Shown here piece after piece: positions 5,228 to 8,832 of a stretch of 11,345 nucleotides of DNA. A program made the position numbers and the translations under genes. The notes beneath the pieces are model-generated. The model had not been told where the DNA came from and searched no databases. It saw only the letters and a program-made list of their open reading frames with translations. The DNA is from Candidatus Sungbacteria bacterium RIFCSPHIGHO2_02_FULL_52_23. Lineage in GTDB: Bacteria; Patescibacteriota; Minisyncoccia; Sungbacterales; HO2-52-23. Location: positions 22,849-34,193 of the forward strand of contig MHQM01000026.1 of NCBI GenBank assembly GCA_001820655.1. Direction: 5' to 3'. Every line of letters begins with the position of its first letter. Position 1 is the stretch's first letter.

Positions 5228-5962
5228 ATGCCAATGCCATGCTTTGATGGAGACGTTGACTTCCCAGGATTTGGAGATGCTCCAAAGCCAGCCAAGGAGA
5301 AGAATAAACCACTTGGCCAGACGCATTGCACCATCTGCACAAAAGAGATCGCGCACGATGCGCGGCGTTGTATAAACTGCAACGCCCTGACCATCAAGTT
5401 TAAGCGCCTGTGCACTAATCCGAAGTGCCTGAAAGAAGTGGGCATGACGGATAATGAGTGCAAGGCGTGCGATCAGCACTTCGTATACGTGTTTGACCGC
5501 AGAAAGACGACCTGGAAGGGTGCTGAATGGGTGAAAATCCTTCAGCCGATCAAGTGCAATCGCTGTACGCGTCCGGCCGATGAGTACGATAACTGGTTTG
5601 CGCACCGCAATATCCCTTTTCCATTCCAAACGGAGCGGGGAGCAAAAATTGCGGCTTTGCGCGAGACGCCGAATGTGCAAAAGTTTATCCTGAAACACTT
5701 CGGCTACGATGACCTGCACGTGTACCTTGCAGGCACGGACGAGAAGCCGTGGGGATTCAGGGACGAGCAAGCTCTCCTGAAATTCCTCAACTACTTCAAG
5801 TGTCCTTGTGGCGCACGAGATTGGCGGCTTGCGCCCATGATAGGGGCGGCACGGCACGGAATGCCCCATCTACAGAAAGTCCTCCAGGTTGTAACGCCTT
5901 TCATCGTGAAGGGTGCCGCAGATTTGGGAAAAGCCGCGTGGAAAAAACTTCAGAAAAAGTGA
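5228..5962 (+). CDS. Zinc-ribbon protein (unrecognised), second gene of the cassette
   Basis: This is a 244-residue soluble protein with paired cysteine knuckles. C34/C37 with C48/C51 (HCTIC, RCINC) form a typical zinc ribbon. C62/C67 with C78/C81 (LCTNPKC, ECKAC) form a second one, so the N-terminal third looks like a double zinc ribbon. A further pair, C110/C113 (KCNRC), and C192/C194 (KCPCG) may together bind a third metal. The part from about 130 to 190 is mixed alpha/beta with no motif I know. The C-terminus is basic and amphipathic (PFIVKGAADLGKAAWKKLQ) and could lie on a membrane or bind nucleic acid. The ATG at 5228 is preceded by AGGAAGG (5214-5220). No signal peptide is seen, so it is probably cytoplasmic. 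Placement between two membrane-protein genes suggests an adaptor in the same complex. Confidence 0.85.
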   Translation: MPMPCFDGDVDFPGFGDAPKPAKEKNKPLGQTHCTICTKEIAHDARRCINCNALTIKFKRLCTNPKCLKEVGMTDNECKACDQHFVYVFDRRKTTWKGAEWVKILQPIKCNRCTRPADEYDNWFAHRNIPFPFQTERGAKIAALRETPNVQKFILKHFGYDDLHVYLAGTDEKPWGFRDEQALLKFLNYFKCPCGARDWRLAPMIGAARHGMPHLQKVLQVVTPFIVKGAADLGKAAWKKLQKK

Positions 5963-5971
5963 GGGTAGGAT

Positions 5972-7204
5972 ATGACACCGCACGCATGGGTATTTGGGAT
6001 CATGGCGTTTTTCGGGCTCAAAGCCGCCGGCTGGCTCCCGTTTCAAAACGAAATCCAGCAGGCACTGGCGTATACCATCCCTTTTATCCCCTACTTGATT
6101 CTGGCGTTCATTTTAAGGGGAGTGATCGGGGATGCGATCGGTGGAGTCAAAAATGGCATCAACAAGCTCTATACCTTGATTGCATCCATCGTCTACGGCT
6201 TCATCTTTACAGGAGTGGTCGTACCGACGATGCTCGCGGACAGTTTTCTCCTGGGTCCAATCGCGATGTGGGCATGGAAGTACCAGGCGATACAAATCCT
6301 GTCCATCGTAGTGAACGGATTCGTGTACTGGTTCCTGACCCAGACGCCCACAGTGATCCCCAAAAAGATCATAGTTGGAGCACTGATCGCCAGTTGCACG
6401 TTTGTGTTCGGCGGATATTTCAGCCAGTTTGTTTTCAATACGCACTGGCTGGAGTTCACCGCGCGAAACGGTGTCTTTATGCCGGATCCTGCCGCGAGTA
6501 TTTCCCTCAAAGAGGGCGATACCATCCACTTTGTAGCCCTCGGCTACAGCGTGGAAAGAACCAGATTCGGTGGAACCGTGACGAACCAGACGTATCCGCC
6601 CGAAGGCGCCCAGACAGACCTCATCCACGACGGCGTGAATGCATGGCCTCGGCCCCGGGGCGAAATACAGTTTCTGGTCCGACGGCCAATAGGACCCTCC
6701 ACGATCGTCTATGTGCAGGATGTCACGAGCGGGCCATTAGACATCCTGTGGTGGTCTTTCAAGTATCTGGTCGGAGGGTACTATGTATCTGGCACGGCGA
6801 CCGTGCCCAAAGGCGTTGCTCCGGGACGCCTCGGAGTGGAGTTTCTTGACATCGCCCCGGTGGAGGGCTACATCAAGTTGACCCTGGTCCACAATCTTGG
6901 GAGCTCTTTGATCGGACGCTTCACTCAAAGTTTTGTACTAGGAGAAGGCCGCAAGGTGTTCACTAAAAAGGACTTTGAATCTGGTGTCTGGTTGCTGACT
7001 CTCGGAGTCGCCACCTTCACACTAGTAGGTGGAGTGCTCGTCTTTGGGAGGACCAAGGAGGGATTGATCCCTCACATACCGGACATCGTGTTTTGCGTCC
7101 TGTTTGTGTTCGTTGTTTGGTACGTCGTGGACTGGCTTTCCTTCACGGGGAGAGGTGGTCCATTCACCCTCCTCAAAAACGTGTGGGGGTGGATAAAAAG
7201 TTAG
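5972..7204 (+). CDS. Membrane protein with a large beta-rich, possibly LecA-like, exposed domain
   Basis: This 410-residue protein is not recognised overall. Hydrophobic segments lie at about 4-22, 30-50, 66-90, 100-124 and 131-156. A long hydrophilic, strand-rich region follows (about 160-335), then two more helices at 339-358 and 369-391 and a short Trp-containing tail. With five helices before it, the beta region probably faces outside if the N-terminus is cytoplasmic. Within it, SLKEGDTIHFVALGYSV, later PPEGAQTDLIHDGVNAW, and EIQFLVRR recall the 'GD.I.I.A.G ... P.G ... L.hD' pattern of PA-IL/LecA-like galactose-binding beta-sandwiches. This is a weak eye-matched resemblance and binding residues cannot be assigned. 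The ATG at 5972 is 9 bp after the zinc-ribbon gene, with GAGGG (5961-5965) as ribosome binding site. It ends about 50 bp before a hairpin terminator. Confidence 0.85.
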   Translation: MTPHAWVFGIMAFFGLKAAGWLPFQNEIQQALAYTIPFIPYLILAFILRGVIGDAIGGVKNGINKLYTLIASIVYGFIFTGVVVPTMLADSFLLGPIAMWAWKYQAIQILSIVVNGFVYWFLTQTPTVIPKKIIVGALIASCTFVFGGYFSQFVFNTHWLEFTARNGVFMPDPAASISLKEGDTIHFVALGYSVERTRFGGTVTNQTYPPEGAQTDLIHDGVNAWPRPRGEIQFLVRRPIGPSTIVYVQDVTSGPLDILWWSFKYLVGGYYVSGTATVPKGVAPGRLGVEFLDIAPVEGYIKLTLVHNLGSSLIGRFTQSFVLGEGRKVFTKKDFESGVWLLTLGVATFTLVGGVLVFGRTKEGLIPHIPDIVFCVLFVFVVWYVVDWLSFTGRGGPFTLLKNVWGWIKS

Positions 7205-7242
7205 AGTTCTTTCAGCCGCTCGTGACAAAGGAGGATCACAAA

Positions 7243-7320
7243 GTGGCACAGTCAAAGGGCGGAGCAAGCACAGCTTGTCATCCGCCCTTTAACATTGTAC
7301 AATACAGTTATTATGGCTGA
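7243..7320 (+). CDS. Possible short or truncated fourth ORF of the cassette
   Basis: A strong ribosome binding site, AAAGGAGGA (7227-7235), stands 7 bp before GTG 7243, which opens a 25-codon frame ending at 7320. The peptide (beginning VAQSKGGASTACHPP) has no recognisable features. Its codons run through the terminator hairpin and the next gene's promoter, so translation of the end is doubtful. Either a fourth gene was lost here and only its ribosome binding site and first codons remain, or translation of the hairpin serves a regulatory purpose. The site itself is convincing; the gene is not. Confidence 0.25.
   Translation: MAQSKGGASTACHPPFNIVQYSYYG
7254..7290 (+). terminator. Hairpin terminator of the cassette
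   Basis: AAAGGGCGGA (7254-7263) pairs perfectly with TCCGCCCTTT (7281-7290). Inside, CAAGC (7265-7269) pairs with GCTTG (7273-7277) around ACA. The run of T is only three long, so termination may be incomplete. The -35 hexamer of the next promoter lies inside the structure. Confidence 0.65.
7275..7303 (+). promoter_or_regulatory. Promoter for the 107-aa protein and DUF5663-like pair
   Basis: TTGTCA (7275-7280), 17-bp spacer, TACAAT (7298-7303). The ATG at 7313 follows 9 bp after the -10 element, so the leader would be 2-4 nt at most. Confidence 0.62.
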
Positions 7321-7636
7321 ACGATGGACTTTGGGGCCAAAACGAGAATCTTCCGGTGATGCCGGGGAGCCATGGAAGCTCCTCGGAGATAAGGAGGCTG
7401 TAAGCGAGTTTGTAAAACGCCGCAAGGAAACCGCAAAAAAGATGGGTGCGGCAACACTTGGCACTCCACTTGGGGCAGGACTCGGAGGCGGGGTCAAAGC
7501 TGTTGAGACACTCGGGTGGGGAGTGAAGCATCTGCTTCGCATGGATTTCACAAGCAGTGGTATACAGCCGGATAAAACTGCGGAGGACGCTTTTGGTAAA
7601 GGATTCAAATGGGCTCGTGGGGATTCAAAATCTTAA
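7313..7636 (+). CDS. Hypothetical 107-aa protein
   Basis: Function unknown. The product starts MAERWTLGPKRESSGDAGEP, followed by a charged helical part (DKEAVSEFVKRRKETAKK, about 27-44), a glycine-rich segment (about 46-63, TLGTPLGAGLGGGVKAVE) and a moderately hydrophobic amphipathic stretch to residue 77. The C-terminus is Lys/Asp-rich. The Gly-rich segment could be a membrane-inserting hairpin or a flexible linker; it is too short for two full transmembrane helices. ATG 7313 is preferred because it follows a good promoter directly; an upstream ATG at 7295 would lie within the promoter. The next gene starts 14 bp downstream (or overlaps, if its earlier ATG is used), so the two form an operon. 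Confidence 0.72.
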   Translation: MAERWTLGPKRESSGDAGEPWKLLGDKEAVSEFVKRRKETAKKMGAATLGTPLGAGLGGGVKAVETLGWGVKHLLRMDFTSSGIQPDKTAEDAFGKGFKWARGDSKS

Positions 7637-7650
7637 GATCAATACAGGCA

Positions 7651-7959
7651 ATGCTGGGCCAAGATCAATCGCATAATCTTCTCGCGCTTTTCGGGCTTGC
7701 CGATGCGTCCTCGGAAGCACAGGAAAAGTTCCTGAATGACGCATCGGAGAAAATCCTGGAAGCGGTCGTGGAGAAAATAGAGCAGAAACTTCCTCCGGAA
7801 AAACGCGAGGAATTTTTCCGACTATTTGAGAAAGACCCGCCTGCATCCGAGGAAGAAAAAGCAGCTTTTTTCCAAACGTACATCCCCGACTTTCGCGACA
7901 TCCTACTTGCTGAAGTAGAGCGCTTCCAAAAAAAAGCCCTTGAGCGCACAAGGACATAA
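7651..7959 (+). CDS. DUF5663-like helical protein
   Basis: The 102-residue, acidic, all-helical product reads MLGQDQSHNLLALFGLADAS, then KILEAVVEKIEQKLPPEKRE, EFFRLFEKDP and a C-terminal helix (FRDILLAEVERFQKKALE). This pattern (a short 'LLGL' helix, an 'LLEAVL.RIEEKLP.EKREEFF.LFE' core, a final 'IL..E..RFK' helix) is what I recall of DUF5663, a family common in Patescibacteria and without known function. The name is from memory of the pattern. The start chosen is ATG 7651, 14 bp after the upstream stop. ATG 7609, which has AAAGGA five bases upstream and overlaps the previous gene, would add 14 residues that do not look like the family. No membrane segment or signal peptide is visible. Confidence 0.75.
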   Translation: MLGQDQSHNLLALFGLADASSEAQEKFLNDASEKILEAVVEKIEQKLPPEKREEFFRLFEKDPPASEEEKAAFFQTYIPDFRDILLAEVERFQKKALERTRT

Positions 7960-7963
7960 TATC

Positions 7964-7992
7964 TTGACTTTGATCATGTTTAGAGTTATAGT
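7964..7992 (+). promoter_or_regulatory. Promoter of the plus-strand small-membrane-protein pair
   Basis: TTGACT (7964-7969), 17-bp spacer, TATAGT (7987-7992). It begins 4 bp after the DUF5663-like stop. The start codon follows at 8011, giving a leader of about 12 nt without a clear Shine-Dalgarno site. Confidence 0.8.
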
Positions 7993-8010
7993 TTACTCAC
8001 AGAGACGCTG

Positions 8011-8205
8011 ATGCACCTGTCCAGTATTCAATTGAAGGTAGTAACTGATATTTTGGTTTCTGCGGGCGAAGTATTTTTCGCAGTTATGGTAGTGCCGTTT
8101 TTTACCGCAACATTCAACTTTCCGGCTTTCATAATAGGAATTATGTTTACTGGGGGCGCATGGATCATGGCGATTACTATTAATAGACATAACACATCAT
8201 TATGA
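8011..8205 (+). CDS. Small two-helix membrane protein (copy 1)
   Basis: The 64-residue product has an amphipathic N-terminus (MHLSSIQLKVVTDIL) and two hydrophobic segments, about 17-34 (AGEVFFAVMVVPFF) and 38-57 (PAFIIGIMFTGGAWIMAITI), with a short turn and a basic end (NRH). No family name is known to me. It is clearly related to the product of the minus-strand gene at 8608-8793: start, LK, DI and VFF line up, and each copy is followed by a single-helix protein. Its stop overlaps the next start in an ATGA (8202-8205), so the pair is translationally coupled. It could be a small membrane partner or a toxin-like peptide; the sequence does not decide. Confidence 0.75.
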   Translation: MHLSSIQLKVVTDILVSAGEVFFAVMVVPFFTATFNFPAFIIGIMFTGGAWIMAITINRHNTSL

Positions 8206-8303
8206 GCCAAATAGCTCTCTTCTACGTTGCGGCGGGACTTCTCCTCCTGGCAATCGCGATCGTTGTATATCCGACGCTCCAGAATCGGTCGCATAAACGT
8301 TAA
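8202..8303 (+). CDS. Single-helix small membrane protein (copy 1)
   Basis: A 33-residue protein with one transmembrane helix (FYVAAGLLLLAIAIVVYP, about residues 7-24) and a basic tail (NRSHKR), predicting an outside N-terminus and a cytoplasmic C-terminus by the positive-inside rule. Start ATG 8202 overlaps the stop of the upstream gene. The same arrangement, with similar sequence (FYILGALLLIAGALLVIATV) and a basic end, is found after the minus-strand paralogue, which supports it as a real gene in spite of its size. Function unknown. Confidence 0.65.
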   Translation: MSQIALFYVAAGLLLLAIAIVVYPTLQNRSHKR

Positions 8304-8305
8304 TC

Positions 8306-8436
8306 GTGAATACGAAGTATAACATCCGCCGAGGGCGCAGGCCCGCACGACGGCTAGGGTTTTTACTATCGGACTACTCGTTCTCCTCCTTATCGGAGGC
8401 GCCGTGAGCGCCAAGCCCTTAAACGTTCAGGGATGA
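8306..8436 (+). pseudogene. Frameshifted relic resembling the N-terminus of the neighbouring PBP
   Basis: From GTG 8306 the frame gives an Arg-rich start (NTKYNIRRGRRPARRLG). At a T5 run (8360-8364) a hydrophobic sequence continues in another frame, FTIGLLVLLLIGGAVSAKPL, with a stop at 8434-8436. One extra T would join them into a basic N-terminus plus one membrane helix. That resembles residues 16-40 of the PBP at 8826 (RRRKPRAAFF, LILLVGGSVS). It may be the remains of a duplicated PBP start, or an unrelated small membrane protein that is now broken. No catalytic-domain sequence follows. Confidence 0.45.
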
Positions 8437-8470
8437 AAGGGATGGCAAACAAAAAGATTCGGCGCGCGGA

Positions 8471-8587
8471 TCAACGATGCTGTCTGTCTTTTACCGTTGC
8501 AATGACTAAGAGAGCGCCCGCGATGAGCAGGAGCGCGCCGAGAATATAGAAATTGGTCATAATCGATAGATAGTTATTTGGCATCAT
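8471..8587 (-). CDS. Single-helix small membrane protein (copy 2)
   Basis: Up to 38 residues ending FYILGALLLIAGALLVIATV then KDRQHR: one transmembrane helix and a basic tail, homologous in layout to the plus-strand protein at 8202-8303. It lies 20 bp after the stop of the two-helix gene on the same strand. The start is uncertain: ATG 8587, ATG 8584 or ATG 8560. The last gives 29 residues and aligns best with the start of copy 1. No Shine-Dalgarno site is seen before any of them. Confidence 0.6.
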   Translation of the reverse strand: MMPNNYLSIMTNFYILGALLLIAGALLVIATVKDRQHR

Positions 8588-8607
8588 ATGGATATTTTTT
8601 AACGCCG

Positions 8608-8793
8608 TTAATCTCTCTGCAATAAAATACTCGTGTACCAACATCCCAGCGCAAGCGCCAATCCTGCCATGATAATTAAAATACTCGTCTCGCCGCTCAC
8701 TATGGGGCCGACTAATACGGACACAAAAAACACCTGAGCGATATCGCGGAAAATATCGGAAATAATTTTCAGGCGGGACACAGTGAGATACAT
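8608..8793 (-). CDS. Small two-helix membrane protein (copy 2)
   Basis: 61 residues beginning MYLTVSRLKIISDIFRDIAQ, with hydrophobic segments at about 19-34 (AQVFFVSVLVGPIV) and 38-56 (SILIIMAGLALALGCWYTS), ending LLQRD. The start chosen is ATG 8793 rather than the upstream GTG 8814. It aligns exactly with the start of copy 1 (MHLSSIQLKVVTDIL), and the promoter's -10 element covers the earlier codons. It is the first gene of a minus-strand pair pointing towards the plus-strand pair. The gene is divergent from the PBP gene, 32 bp apart. Function unknown; conserved duplication argues for selection. Confidence 0.75.
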   Translation of the reverse strand: MYLTVSRLKIISDIFRDIAQVFFVSVLVGPIVSGETSILIIMAGLALALGCWYTSILLQRD

Positions 8794-8804
8794 ACCGTAG
8801 GCCC

Positions 8805-8832
8805 ATTCTACCACCGAATATTTCTATGTCAA
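8805..8832 (-). promoter_or_regulatory. Promoter of the minus-strand pair, overlapping the PBP start
   Basis: On the minus strand, TTGACA (8832-8827), 16-bp spacer, TAGAAT (8810-8805). ATG 8793 follows 11 bp later, giving a very short leader. The -35 hexamer lies inside the first codons of the PBP gene (ATG 8826), so expression of the two may interfere. Confidence 0.75.

Noticed and set aside
4727..5869. Minus-strand open frame of 380 codons
   Set aside because: It lies opposite the coiled-coil part of the first cassette gene and the zinc-ribbon gene, both of which have ribosome binding sites and family-like composition. Its product shows no coherent domain.
5749..6849. Plus-strand open frame of 366 codons
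   Set aside because: It overlaps the zinc-ribbon gene and the third cassette gene in another frame. The product is Arg/His/Pro-rich with no membrane or domain pattern, typical of an out-of-frame shadow.
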